Of a DNA stretch of 64,000 nucleotides, positions 33,424 through 44,772 are shown piece by piece. Source of the DNA: Unio delphinus (Eukaryota; Mollusca; Bivalvia; Unionida; Unionidae); contig JAQISU010000167.1 of assembly GCA_029339505.1 (NCBI GenBank), forward strand, positions 589,001 through 653,000, written 5' to 3'. A program made the translations under genes and the position numbers. The notes below the pieces were generated by a model. That model saw nothing but the letters and a program-made list of their open reading frames with translations. It was not told the DNA's origin and ran no database searches. Every line of letters starts with the position of its first letter. The first letter of the stretch is position 1.

Positions 33424-35454
33424 ACATACGTATGCATAGACTTTAACCTGTTGAGGATCAATGTATGATGCTATAAAACTGTTACTACAACTAAGTGTAT
33501 CACCGTTCATATGAGATGTGAAAGATTTTCTCGGAGGAAAAACCGAATTGATTTCTTATAAATATTATAATGACTCATGAGGGATACGCATTGTTTAAAA
33601 CCGGTTAATGTATTTACTGCAAACCACAACAAGCCTACTGATAAACACCTTTATAAAAAAAAAAGTATATCTGTTTTGTAACTCCTGGTTCATGGTTTAA
33701 TAAATTGTATTCATTGCTGTAACAAGTATACATACTATCTCGTTAAATTCTGCTTAAATGACCAGAGTATCTTTCGAGTTTAGTGTTGCATAAGATCTAT
33801 AAATAAACGCTTACATAGGTTTTGATAATTATTAACAATAATCTTAATAAAAATACTAAATGACGCTTAAAGCTTAATTTTTCAGTGACTAATGGGGTTT
33901 CGACGTTTCTTGAATATTTCCCATTGGTTGGGTTAGGTCACATAAATAGACAAATTCGCCCCAAATTGAGGAGTGTATTCTGTCACGCTGGGACTAGAAA
34001 GAAATACAGTCGTAATAGACAATAAAGATAGAACTGAGCAATCATTTTCATTCTATTTTTTTAATCATTTACATTTGTGTTTCTGTTGTACGCCTGTACA
34101 CATGTTTTATGTTGTACATTGGAAAAACATTTGTTTGTGCTGTTAGAAGAAATTCTGGACAACACCATCGTTTGGTTCTTGGAGGCCTAGTATATACAGT
34201 TTATAAATTAAAATTAATAATTAACTTTTCATTCATTTAGGATTTCTGTAGACCTCTTTTAGGGAATAGATTCACTTCATAATACTGTGAGTTCCTCTCA
34301 CATATTCATTTTTTTTATAACTAAATTGTTTCTTAAATTTTACAAAACTTGCCTTTTTTTGTTTCTTATCTGAATAGGTGCAAATTTTTACACCATTTTC
34401 CAGTGTTTATAATATACATGCGTCATCCGGTAGTAGTTTATTCACGACAGATGTGTTCTTCCTCCACCATGTTAGTCGACCGTACTTGAATATAAAACCC
34501 AAAACAATGGATAAAATATTAGAGACTATTCTACTCCTCAAAACCTAGGGAAGTTTATAATGAATTAAAATGAGACGATTCTTGTAATAGACCTTGGAAC
34601 TTCCAATAAGTAAGAAAGAAAATGTATCAAGAAGAATGTAAAAGAAAATAGCAAAACCAAAACACTCACACAGACTATATACCTGATTAGTTGTCAGAGA
34701 TAATTGGTATGTGTTGGAAACATCCGCTTCTAAAATGAAATATACACGATATCCATAATAGTACATACCAAGAACCAAATAACAGACCAACAAAAAAAAT
34801 CACGGAACCAACAATCGGAATTGACGAGACATTACATTTGGGAAGACTATATCTCACAGTAATAGTATACAAAAACCACAGTATGCTATGGAAAGATCAA
34901 ATGAACATCCCATTTTTTTCAGCCCCGTGCTTTTGCACAAAGACGCAAGTTATGAAACATACAGAATATTGACAACCCACATTGTATCCAAATTAGAGAA
35001 CAACATCAAAAGTGTCGAAATAACAACACGAGCATGTGTCATTTGGTACAGAGGAAGAACTTTCCCAGTGAAGATATCCTTTCCGAATGTTGGCTAGGGT
35101 GCAATGTACAAAGCACATGAAGAAAAACATTAAATTACAACAGCAAAAAGGTTGACGCTACTGGAAATCTGTAGAGGATGGGTTGGTTAATACTGACACG
35201 TCCATCGTCTTTGATAGGAGATCCTCAGAAATGAAGCAAGTTCTCTATAACCACCCTTTCTTCCTTAAATATTATGACAACAAGTAAAAGAGAAATTGCA
35301 TCGCGATGTAAATAAATAGAGCAGATTTTAAAAATCCCAATGTAGACATGCAATAATGCCGAATCATTGACCATACAAACATTCAACATTAAAATGACTG
35401 GAAGCCACGTTTCTATAATTTATTATATCAGGCCCTCAACCAAAAATTTTATTA
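33424..35454. other. Unassigned; possible decayed coding patch at 34888-35300
   Basis: Mostly AT-rich. A 69-codon + strand frame at 34888-35097 (HKDASYETYRILTTHI, WYRGRTFPVKISF) has plausible protein-like composition and is followed by broken frames up to the Polinton relic. I do not recognise it; it may be part of that relic or unrelated. Confidence 0.3.
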
Positions 35455-35645
35455 AAAAGACCTACACGATATCGCGACCTAGGATCATATAAATGTATCG
35501 TTATAAATCCGTGTGGGGTAGTTTGCGCACATGAAAACAAGTTTGTTTTAAAACTCAGTTATATCCATGTTTCCACTACACCAAATCTGATAAATATATG
35601 GTGAACGATGTGCAATTTGTTTACTTCTCATTTTTACCTAAAATT
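35455..35645 (-). pseudogene. Polinton relic 2: packaging ATPase C-terminus
   Basis: The nucleotide sequence follows 45215-45400 of the intact element (CGATATCG-G-C--AGGATC, ATCGTTA-AAATCC-TGTGGGGTAGTT, TATATCCATGT). It covers only the last ~55 codons and contains substitutions throughout. It marks the left end of the recognisable relic; no TIR was found beside it. Confidence 0.75.
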
Positions 35646-35684
35646 CAACGCAAGGATGGTTGTGATATTGCTACATTAATGTAA

Positions 35685-35980
35685 AAATTTCCAGGATCTC
35701 CATGGGCCAAATACCTAGGCGATAAACATTTTCCAGGATATAAATACTGTGGTCCTGGAACCAGGCTTGATATTTAACTTGATAACCAAGATCAAGCAAA
35801 ACCTGGAGAGTATCCAGTAAATGATATTTATGAAATATTCACGTTTATGATATAGCTTATACAAGCAAAACCTTAAAAGCTAGACATTGCCGACATGAAG
35901 TTGATACACGTTTAATTCCATTTTAAAAAAATCAATCATTAGCTAATTGGTTGCCAAGATCTGCGATAGAAAGTAACAGT
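35685..35980 (+). pseudogene. Polinton relic 2: phospholipase A2
   Basis: Matches the PLA2 gene of the intact element: the KFPG start, the calcium-loop segment (KYCGPGTRLDI) near 35740, and a remnant of the HD-AY catalytic helix near 35850. Stops and frameshifts are present. The position between ATPase (-) and integrase (+) is the same as in the intact element. Confidence 0.8.
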
Positions 35981-36015
35981 ATTCGAAGCCGGTAATTAAT
36001 CAACTAATTACTGTT

Positions 36016-36205
36016 GTAGGGTTTAACGCTATTTTTCAGCAAACGATAGGCTCTATATGGCCAGTATTAATGGTGGAGGAAAAATGCTCGAAAATCCCCA
36101 GAAAAAAACCACTGACCCACGAGAAGCTACTGGCAAGCTTTCTCACATACTCACGTGGGCCGAATCTGAGACTCTAATCCAAATTGATTAGCACTGTCAC
36201 GGAAT
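36016..36205 (-). mobile_element. tRNA-derived SINE (family A)
   Basis: Reverse complement of the family A body (GGGTTTAACGC tail at left; CTTTCTCACATACTCACGTGGGCCGAATCTGAGACTC towards the degenerate B box). It is inserted between the PLA2 and integrase remnants of Polinton relic 2. Confidence 0.8.
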
Positions 36206-36282
36206 GTTGTAGTTTTTATTTAGGAAAGACATGTACTCGGGTTTTGTTTATCGTGTGCAACGATACCCGGGGGTGATTTTTT

Positions 36283-36287
<5 letters not shown>

Positions 36288-36368
<81 letters not shown>
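36288..36368. repeat. (TA)n microsatellite
   Basis: About 80 bp of uninterrupted AT dinucleotide. Confidence 0.95.
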
Positions 36369-36370
<2 letters not shown>

Positions 36371-36880
36371 GCAGTTGTACTTCGGAATCGTGAGTACAAT
36401 TCGCTCTATGCCGCTCGTGCAAAGTGTTCTTGATACGGAGCACGAATCCGTATAAATACTTTGCTATATGTAAAGGGTCTTTACATTACTACGGGTTTTG
36501 TCAACAAGCGGCTGGTTTCAAGGACTGTAGCTATAGGGTTATAGATCCGAGGGAGGGAGGATTGCACAACTTTAGCTGTAGGGGTAAGTACATTTTTGAT
36601 ACTGAGTGATAGCTTTTTGTATCACTATATTTACCTTTGCATGTTTGTTATATAGTTTTACACAGCATAATACTCTTGTTCGCGAGGCATTTAAATTGGT
36701 AAAGTAAAGCTATATTTTGTTAAAATATAATTGTTTACTATTCAGCATTATCAAACAGGGAAGGTGTACTATAGAACCTGTCATTATGATGATAATAGTC
36801 TTGATAATTTACCGTGTATAACGTCATTAAGTTATGTCTGTATCAAGGTTAGTACACGGTGTCTGGTATCTTTTCAGCTA
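36369..36880. other. No gene recognised
   Basis: The 61-codon frame 36424-36609 has spaced Cys residues and crosses a GTAAGT donor-like site at 36580, but I could not assign a family. Confidence 0.3.
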
Positions 36881-37115
36881 TTTGTACGAGGGATTTAAAC
36901 GTCCGGGATGCCCGGAGCTGTCAAACGTCGGGAGCTGTGATTAAATGCACTGGTGTGTCCAGAGCTGTTTAATGTGCTGGAGTGTCTAATGTCTAGCGTC
37001 CGGAGTGTCTAATGTCAAGGGTGACAAGGGTGACTCGGCTGTGGAGCTGTCTAAATGACCAGAGTGTCTGGAGGGTCTAATGTTTCGTAGTATTCCGAGG
37101 GTCCGGAGTCTGTAG
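36881..37115. repeat. Imperfect GTCCGGAGTGTCTAATGT minisatellite
   Basis: At least eight imperfect units of 16-22 bp built on GTC(C/T)GGAG(T/C)TGTC(T)AA(A)TG. The GC content contrasts with the AT-rich flanks. It lies within the material separating the two halves of Polinton relic 2. Confidence 0.7.
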
Positions 37116-37339
37116 AAACTGTGAAGTTCTATTGTACCAGCTTTAGAGCTGTATACTATAGTTGATTATATATATTTATTCGTAAATTGTTAGCCGTTGG
37201 CTAATGTGGGTTTGCGGAACCCAGTATATGGTTTGAGACTGGAAAGATAAGTTATCTGTCCTGTTATTATTTTTCAAATATAGTTCCGCTACTTGAGCGT
37301 ATACATTTTTACTATGAGTAATCCTGCATTGTTTACTAC

Positions 37340-37475
37340 GTGAGTAAACTGTATTCATGTTTTTTTTTTGTATAATTTTTTTCGCTGGGGTTTTGTATCA
37401 GTTTTTTTGTATCATTGATTCGTATCATTGTTTTGTACCATTGTATCATTTATTTGTATCATTATATGAGTCGTT
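37340..37475. repeat. TTTGTATCATT short tandem units
   Basis: Five to six imperfect copies of TTTTTGTATCATTG-like units with variable spacers. Confidence 0.7.
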
Positions 37476-37654
37476 TGCATCTTCTAGTCTGTGCGTAATT
37501 ATGTATAATTAAATCCAATATTTGGATTACAATACGCACGCATTTCATTGTTTTGTTTATATACATTTATCGCCACATTAAATCATAATTTTTATATTTG
37601 TATCATCAAAGCGTGTTTGGTTGTTAATCCGAAGTGGTCCGTCCCGGTTATCTT

Positions 37655-38520
37655 GTTACAAGCACAACAGGCAATATGACAAGATTTATCTACCACCACC
37701 TAAACGAATTCAACATGCCCGTTGTGATGTAGGCACGCCTAATGAAGTACATCAAGCATATTTTTTTTTAAACCACATGATACTATCAAAACTAGTCCAC
37801 ATCAAATAAAGTACAAATACGCAATGACTGTCGTTGACGTTGCAAGTAGATATAAAGAAGCAGAGCCGTTATCAACAGACAGCAACAAAAGTTTATCTGC
37901 TTTTGAGCGAATTTATCAACGAGAACCCGGACTACAAGGTGGTCTACGATGGCCACAACTATTACAGGTTAATCCTGGCAAAAAAATCTTTGTGCAGTAT
38001 TATCTCTTATGAAAAAAAAACAATGTTGAAATTAGACTAGGACATAATGCAATTCATCGTGATCAGGCAATCGTTGAGCGATTTAATCGAACACTTGCTG
38101 CGAGATTTTATGGATATCAATATGCAAAGGAAATAATTCAGAAAGACACGAGATCTCGCGAATGGGTTACAAGATTACCAAGAGTGATTAAATAAATATG
38201 TTACTCGTGCAACTGCCACAAAGCCTATTGATGCAATTACAAAAGCACATACCAATTAAACGAAATGATTTTTCAAAACAACCAGTATTAGGTAATGTGA
38301 CTAAGGAATTTATAGGAGCTTGATTAATTTGAAGGGGTCAAAAAAGGAGCGACTGATTCTATTTTGAGTATTATGGTACATAAAATATCTAGCGTGGTAA
38401 GATCTACTGGTAGACCTGCAATCTACAGATTACATTCAACTTCTGCTCAAAGACTATATGTTTGTGAACAATTACTAGTAATTCCTGAAGACACAATTAC
38501 CACCTTCTTTGACTTAAACT
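37655..38520 (+). pseudogene. Polinton relic 2: integrase
   Basis: Parallels 46530-47366 of the intact element: IYLPPPKRI, NEVHQA near the first catalytic Asp, TVVDVASRYKEAEPLST at 37824-37890, a DQAIVERFNRTLA segment at 38060-38100 with the catalytic Glu, and the C-terminal KISSVVRSTGRPAIY-RL segment before 38440. Multiple frameshifts and stops, including a poly-T/A insertion near 37760. Inactive. Confidence 0.85.
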
Positions 38521-38521
38521 A

Positions 38522-39500
38522 GCGCCTCTATTTCGATTACACTCTCGACAGGGTCAGCGTTGTATTTTCTCGTGTGACCAAATTAACTATTAATTCTGTC
38601 TACGGTAAACTTGTCTTTGACCATTACTCTAGGATCGCCATAGCATGCCTGTGTTATAGGTGTTATAGCTGCTGTTTAAATTTCATGATAAATTCAGCAT
38701 CAATATCAAAGTGGCGATTAATTTTTGTCACATTGTTTGCAACTTTTTTTTCTTACTATATCAGCGCTAACAACTTTGTTGTTGGTGTCAGTAAAAGTTA
38801 CAAAAACCCTCCGCAGTGGAGTTATTTTCTTGACTCGCGACACCAAGATAAACTAAATTTGACCATTCGATACGATCATCAATGATTTAAACAAGTATCA
38901 GATGAATGGATCGTCAAAGCCTATTATAACGTCCATGGAGTTTTGTCCATTAGTGCAGCTTAAACAACGCTGAGAGGAACTCAGACAATATCATTTAACA
39001 CAAGATTTTGTATCTCCGATTATCCTGGTAGATCAACTTCAATATTTCGTTTGCGTGTATCGGCTGGACGATAAGAATGGTACGATTTGAAAACTTATCT
39101 TCGTATTATAAATAATTTCTGTTGAAGTGCAACACGAGCCATCTTTCTACTTGCAACTATCAAATCAGTTGGTCTCCATTTATCACAAAAATCATTAATA
39201 TAAATTCTGAAATTTCAGGCATTATTTCACTGAATTTTATTGATTGTAATTTAATTAATTTCTTAAGTTGTTTTAATTTTAGATCAAGCGTTCTATGATA
39301 GTTATCTCCTCAATAATCTACATTTTTTTTAACCATTCGTGCGGAGACTATCCAACAAACGGTGGTGGTTTGCCGTGATTGCCACACTATCACCGCGGTA
39401 TTTTTTAACAATAACCAATCAAAAAGCAGTTTTAACATAGCTAATGATACTGCATATTTCATTCCAGTATAAATGTATACTAAATCTTCAAACGTACTAG
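38522..39500 (-). pseudogene. Polinton relic 2: SF1 helicase with C-terminal HNH
   Basis: Follows 47359-48440 of the intact element on the - strand: the HNH-like C-terminus (38522-38690), helicase motifs V/VI (38830-38930), then segments matching 47940-48400, ending at about 39500 near the Walker B equivalent. Heavily mutated with several deletions. It supports the HNH tail being an ancestral part of this helicase family rather than a quirk of one copy. Confidence 0.75.
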
Positions 39501-40020
39501 TAGGGGACTCATTTGGTTATGAGTACCCCTCTTTGAACAACTTTACGTGGCCCTAAAAAGCTAATTTGACCTTATTGGCATCGCCTCCAACAAAATTCAT
39601 AACTAAAAACAAACTACCATTGACTACACTACTATATGTCGTTTAGACATTTTAATTTTCTAAATTTGTTAGGGACTTAAAAATGTACACTTATGTACTA
39701 GATTTTTAGAAAAATAGGATGTTAAATAACAATTCTTCAACTTTAATATTTGAATAATTGCACAGGTGGCTAACACATTATTGGAAGTTAAGTCTGTCCA
39801 TTAGTAAAACTGGACTAAATTTGAAATAAGTAGGGCTCTTTCGTTTCAGGTGTATGCTGCGTCTGTGGCCTTGCTGTCTGTCTCTTTGCGTGGCCTGTGT
39901 GTGCTGCTGTGTCGCCCGCGCCTCCTGGACCTGGACCCTTTCCACCTTTGCCGTATCCGCTCACCAAAATTACTAGCGAAATGAGGAAACATTTCCCCTC
40001 GCTACCTTACTCACAGCTTG
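39501..40020. other. No gene recognised
   Basis: AT-rich, then a GC-richer block from about 39850 leading into the hairpin cluster. Confidence 0.4.
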
Positions 40021-40027
40021 ATTGGAT

Positions 40028-40215
40028 GATAGGGGTGGGTGTGTGTGGGTACTATTCCTACCCACCCCCAATATAGGCTTTCATTTCCCCTGATAGTTAC
40101 TTTTTAGTAATTCAGGGGAACGCCTTAATTTGTAGTGCATTTAAGCACTTTAAGGGAGGGAATAACAACCCCTCCCACCTAAATGGCCACCGTCAGGGTG
40201 GCTATAAAAGTTGTA
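40028..40215. repeat. Cluster of five consecutive hairpins followed by a TATA-like box
   Basis: Five adjacent inverted repeats: GGGGTGGGT/ACCCACCCC (about 40032-40069), TTCCCCTGA/TCAGGGGAA with an inner AGTTACT/AGTAA (40085-40120), AGTGC/GCACT (40133-40148), GGGAGGG/CCCTCCC (40154-40177) and GCCACC/GGTGGC (40185-40203). CTATAAAAG follows at about 40202. Such spacing suggests a structured RNA or promoter of an unidentified repeat. No coding. Confidence 0.7.
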
Positions 40216-40632
40216 CAAATGTCCCTAGTGGACGGTTACAACTATAAACACCACATTAATCGTAAACGTACTAGTAACGGATGTTTCGCCGACATTACTT
40301 GTCTAATTTGCGTTGGCTGAATATCTGAATTTATGTCATAGTTCATTGCTGCTATGTCCAAATGTATGCAATATTGTTTTAGTGTCACAAATTTCATAAT
40401 TATCAAGTATATGCATATAATTCTTTATGCGGATGTTGGTATTCCCATCTCTGGGGAATTTTTGGAGCTACACAAGCCAGGTACAAAATGTGTCATGCAT
40501 GGTTCCCGTGTTATGGCGATCCCAGCTTCCAGATGGATTATTTTTGGCCTGATGGTTTTCAAATTTACAGTCTGGTCTGAATGTAAAGTTCTTACAAAAT
40601 GAGGTCGACATTCATGGGAGAGGGAGACACTG

Positions 40633-40635
<3 letters not shown>

Positions 40636-40681
<46 letters not shown>
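40636..40681. repeat. (GT)n microsatellite
   Basis: A 45-bp GT run. Confidence 0.95.
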
Positions 40682-41097
40682 CACGAAAGTACGTTACTAT
40701 GTATGTAAAGAATCAGTAAATGCCAGGACAAAATAACTTTATTTACATAATTTGAATGTGGGTTACATGAATTGACAATATATATATATGAATAACTGAA
40801 TTCTGGACGTTTCAGGAAACAATTTTATTCGCTTTGTACTTTAGAGAAATTTGTCAAAAACGAGTGCTTGACTTAGCAAAAATTATGGACCTTAAAATAT
40901 AAATAAAGCGAAATGGCCCTTCTAATGGCCAACACGAACCTCCATGTTTAGTGGCGTCAGAAGTCGTAGGTTTTGATAACTGTATATACTGACTAAATGT
41001 CTGTACTGTTTAATAAAATAACTACATAGGGGGTGGAGACTGTCCGCCGTACCAAATTTATTTTGAAAACGTTCAAGCTACGAGGAAACCGTCTTTC
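40682..41097. other. No gene recognised
   Basis: No motif or repeat structure noticed. Confidence 0.4.
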
Positions 41098-41105
41098 AGT
41101 GAACC

Positions 41106-41260
41106 CAGCGCCAGTGCAAGGCATTTGGCGCCCTAGGCGAGATTAGATATCTGGCGCCCCCTTCCACTCATGCCCTCCCCCACCCGCCCATCATGAAATA
41201 AACCCTTATCCCAGCGACATAGGCAATTTCTTAGTTCGCCTAGCGGAAGCGCCGGCCCTG
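41106..41260. mobile_element. hAT-type MITE, 155 bp
   Basis: Exact 8-bp target duplication AGTGAACC at 41098-41105 and 41261-41268. Ends are CAGCGCCAGTGC and GCGCCGGCCCTG (imperfect inverted repeats), with further pairing of GCCCTAGGCGA and TTCGCCTAGCGG just inside. An 8-bp duplication and CAG...CTG ends are typical of hAT elements. Non-coding, GC-rich. Confidence 0.85.
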
Positions 41261-41339
41261 AGTGAACCACCTAAGTTTTAAATTTTAATTGTGGTCCATT
41301 CTAAATGAAAAGATGATTCGTTTGTTTGTTTCGGATTTT

Positions 41340-41612
41340 TTTTTTTAGCAGTGAGGCAGTTTATAGTGATGTCTAGCACTGGGTCATCGTGCCGCAGACA
41401 TGTAGCATGATGTCCCACCCAGTCACTTTATCCTGACATCAGGCCGACCAGTCGACCAATCCCAGCACTAACCTTTCAATGCTGAGCGTCAAGCGAGGCA
41501 GCTGTTAGTACCATTTTTGGAAGTCTTTGGAATGACTCGGCTGGGGATCTCACGCACGACCTCCCGCTTCTGCGGCGGACGCTCTAACCACTAGGTCACC
41601 GGAGCGGTTAAA
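41340..41612 (-). mobile_element. tRNA-derived SINE (family B)
   Basis: On the - strand the head is CCGGTGACCTAGTGGTTAGAGCGTCCGCCGCAGAAGCGGGAGGTCGTGCGTGAGATC with clear A and B box regions. The body then runs through CCAAAGACTTCCAAAAATGG, an AGCGTCAAGC-like region and a CACTGGGT-ACATCATGCTAC segment. Better preserved than the copy at 31012-31145. Confidence 0.85.
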
Positions 41613-41979
41613 TTAAAAGAGAAAATCTTTGCTGAATATTCAGGTCGAAAGAGATATAGCATAATGTCTCATATGATATTCGAGGGCCTACGTAGGTTTT
41701 ATTTTTTTAATTATGTTTTTTTTATATAAAAAAATGAAGATATCTTTGCTGAAGATAACTTGCCAACTGTTATGAAACCAAAAATAATTGATGGGGAGAT
41801 AATTACATAGCGAGAAATGAAAAGTTGCACCATCTCTACGAGAAATACGGTCGTTAGCATACCGTAATTAAATTTTAACTCCGTACCTGACTTGATGTCT
41901 TCCTTCGCGCATAATAAATAACACGTGTGACCGATTATACAGCAAGTGAGGCTTACAAATAAGGATTGGGTGGGTCTTT

Positions 41980-42452
41980 GAATGGTTGACTAACTTTCCC
42001 ATAGTTTGATCCTACGAGAAGTTATGGCACGTGCAGTTTTATATTGCCGTCTTTGCATTATTTTGTGCCGTTAAACTCGAAGAACATCATGAAGTGGTTT
42101 GTATCGTTTGGATACAAGTCATACCGCTTCATGCCTTCCGCAAATCGCCGTGATAATCACACACTACCTCGCCTTTCTTTATCGTCATTTTTGCACAAAC
42201 GCCTTTTCCAATTTGAGTATCATGAGTACTGCGAACGATGCACTTTTTCCAATGTCGTTTTGCGATGTAATCTATCCACAACTGGACCTGGCTTTGGTCT
42301 GTCGTTCGTCGAGATAATGACGGTAAGTTGTTGTCAGATGAGATATTAAATTTATCGCAAATCGAATTATAACGCGCATATAAAAAAGGATTTGTCTGTC
42401 TTCTGTTTTTCTTCTGTTTTTTTTTCTTTTTAGGACTGATCGATTTCGCCAT
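41980..42452 (-). pseudogene. SET-domain (KMT5A-like) methyltransferase fragment
   Basis: The - strand frame 42452-42129 contains a Lys-rich start, a helical QLWIDYIAKRHW segment, then the SET N-lobe signature GKGVCAKMTIKKGEVVCDYHGDL (xGxGVxA...KGExVxxYxG) that binds S-adenosylmethionine. A 1-nt frameshift follows. A further SET-like strand (HFMMFFEFNGTK) is readable at about 42085-42050 and ends at a stop. The catalytic NHS and post-SET parts are absent. It may be a processed or TE-associated pseudogene, or exons interrupted by an intron I did not resolve. Confidence 0.6.
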
Positions 42453-42934
42453 GATCTGTAATGATGGTGCTACTGTCTTCAGCCATTACTTTCTTATAAC
42501 AGTACTAACATGTAATCGAAGAAAAGAAAGGGTATCTCAGATACCAAACAAATTAGCAATAAAAGAAGGGTGCTTTGACGCAATTTCATGTGTTTGTTCA
42601 CAGACAGAATGTTAAAAACTTATGCAACGATTTTAGATAGGTACGATTGCTGCTGGGCGTCATTTCCATGGGCAGCTGTGCGAAAAAGTCCTGAAGTTTG
42701 GTAGTATCGCAAACAGTATCCACTTTTTCGAACTTAGGATGGAGAAGAAAAAAGGATTCTATTTACGTTCGCTACTAACAAAATTAATATAAAACGTTTG
42801 TTCAGATTTTAAAGTTTCTAGCAAGTGTTTCTCAAACTTAAGCAAAGTCGGACAAGAGTCTAATTTAAATTAATTATAAAGGACAATTTTATTCATTTTC
42901 TGTTTAACTGTTTCTAAGAGCTAAAATGAATTTA

Positions 42935-43165
42935 TTATTCACAATCCTTTTTCTTTAAACGTGCCTGCGGCGGAATATTGTCGGCTTTCGTGGGGCTACT
43001 GTCGGTGAGAATTTGGTCCTCTTCGCTAGCAGTGTCGTCGAAGAAAGTCATCTCTAGTCTTGGATGCTCTTCTACTCCATCGTTGAATAATTGTCGTTTT
43101 GCGTCACTTACACGTCGTCGTGTTGTTAATCCCGACGGTCCCACTAAATGTTAAATAGTCCAAAT
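42935..43165 (-). other. Possible terminal exon near the SET fragment
   Basis: After an acceptor-like ttaacatttag (- strand, about 43150), an open phase of about 69 codons reads GPSGLTTRRRVSDAKRQLF, then an acidic tail and a basic RLKKKDCE end with stop at 42935. The composition is protein-like, with clustered Arg and phosphorylatable Ser/Thr. Its proximity to the SET fragment on the same strand suggests the same gene or repeat, but it ends in a stop, so the order is odd. Low certainty. Confidence 0.35.
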
Positions 43166-43750
43166 CTTCTCTTATGCACTTGGTAGCTGATCTGAATCCT
43201 TTGCCGTTACGGATGTTGCCGATATTTTCAGTTTTGAAGTTTTATGTTGGGCACGCTTCATTTCTGTTAAATAAAATATCTTATGCTTCAGTTTACTGGC
43301 GATCACCTGAAACAACAAACAAACAGCGTAAAGAATACATCTACATGTCTAGTCGTTCCTCCTGGAATAACTAAACTCCATCCATCCAGGTTCCGTGGAG
43401 ATGACTGGACCTGGTGGGAATCATGGACAGATGGTCGCTTTGCAGTGTCTGGTTAGCCTGCTATATTTGCTCCCATTATGACTTTCTTACTTAGTACCCA
43501 CTTAGATTGCCTAGCGGTCAATGTCCTTTGTAGGGTGCTCTCAGACACCGTGGATTTAGTCAAGGTCGCTTTGAGTTGTATATCCATGTTCAAAGATGAA
43601 AAGTATATAGTATGCTAGTTAGAGCAAACAACATTGCGCGCATTCATATTTATGTGGGATAAACAATGCTGTTCGGTTTGTGTGGTTAAAGAATCAAAAT
43701 GCTGGTTATCGAAGTTCACACGTTTTGTGACGTCATGTGAAATCATCCGA
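43166..43750. other. No gene recognised
   Basis: Possibly unidentified repeat sequence around 43380-43570; no signature seen. Confidence 0.35.
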
Positions 43751-43880
<130 letters not shown>

Positions 43881-44767
43881 TAATGGGATGACAGTAACAT
43901 TGTTAGTGTTGACTCAAGATGAGCCACTATTTGCAAGTCTGGAAATCCTATGTTAAATTTGGTTCCTCGATTTGACAAGGAACTAGTTTATAGGAACACA
44001 AGTGTATGGGGGTAACCGTTTTTATAGGATCAAACGTGTTGGAGATTTTATAGGGACATGGAAAAAGGATACGTTAACTTTGGAAATTGTCACAGGCAGT
44101 TTCCATATTGAAAACATGATGCAGATGTGCGGCAACTGTAACATTTTTAAATATCCAGCACTAACCCTTTAAAATTACAATAAAAATTACTCGTATACAG
44201 TCAACCTCCCACAATTTTTGTATTCCAACTTCGTACACCACATACAATCCAATATAAATGCATAATCATATAGTCGTATACACTATTAACAAACGATTTG
44301 TGCAGTCTCTAAAAGTCTACAGCTACTAGACGAAAATGATATTATGTAAAAGAAAAATAAAAATCACTTAAACACGTTAACACTACCTATACTATGAAAC
44401 AATGCATACATACTAACCAAAGCGCGTTTTGTAGTCCATAAATACCCAAAACAATGGGAAGAAAATTGCAGTGTAAATGGGATGCAATCACGCCCATACT
44501 ATCTAACATCAACGATAATATCCATAGCTCCCAAATATAGTATCCAAAATGCAATGTGTAGTCTCCAAAGACCAAACAATTACTAGCAGACGAAAGGGGT
44601 AGTGTGTACAAGGGATGAAATCAATACGTTCTATCCAACACACCACCTATACTATATAACATCTCATACATCATAAACACTTTGTGCACTCTGCACCAAA
44701 GTGTGTAAAAGGGATGAAACTCTATACCAAATAAGTAGGCTGCAAAATAAGAGATCAAACCACACAA
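43881..44767. other. No gene recognised
   Basis: Left flank of the Polinton. Recurrent CATAC-TA-CCA-like words around 44200-44720 hint at a degenerate repeat, but I cannot define a unit. Confidence 0.4.
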
Positions 44768-44772
44768 ATATT
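44768..44772. repeat. Target duplication ATATT, left
   Basis: Matches 61688-61692 next to the other end. Five bases; Polintons usually give 5-6. Confidence 0.75.

Noticed and set aside
34545..34872. Two overlapping hydrophobic - strand frames that could be a membrane protein
   Set aside because: Phe/Tyr/Ile-rich composition is that expected from AT-rich noncoding sequence; no conserved motif.
36424..36609. Possible chitin-binding-like Cys-spaced peptide with a GTAAGT donor
   Set aside because: Cys spacing does not match the peritrophin pattern, and no neighbouring exon was found.
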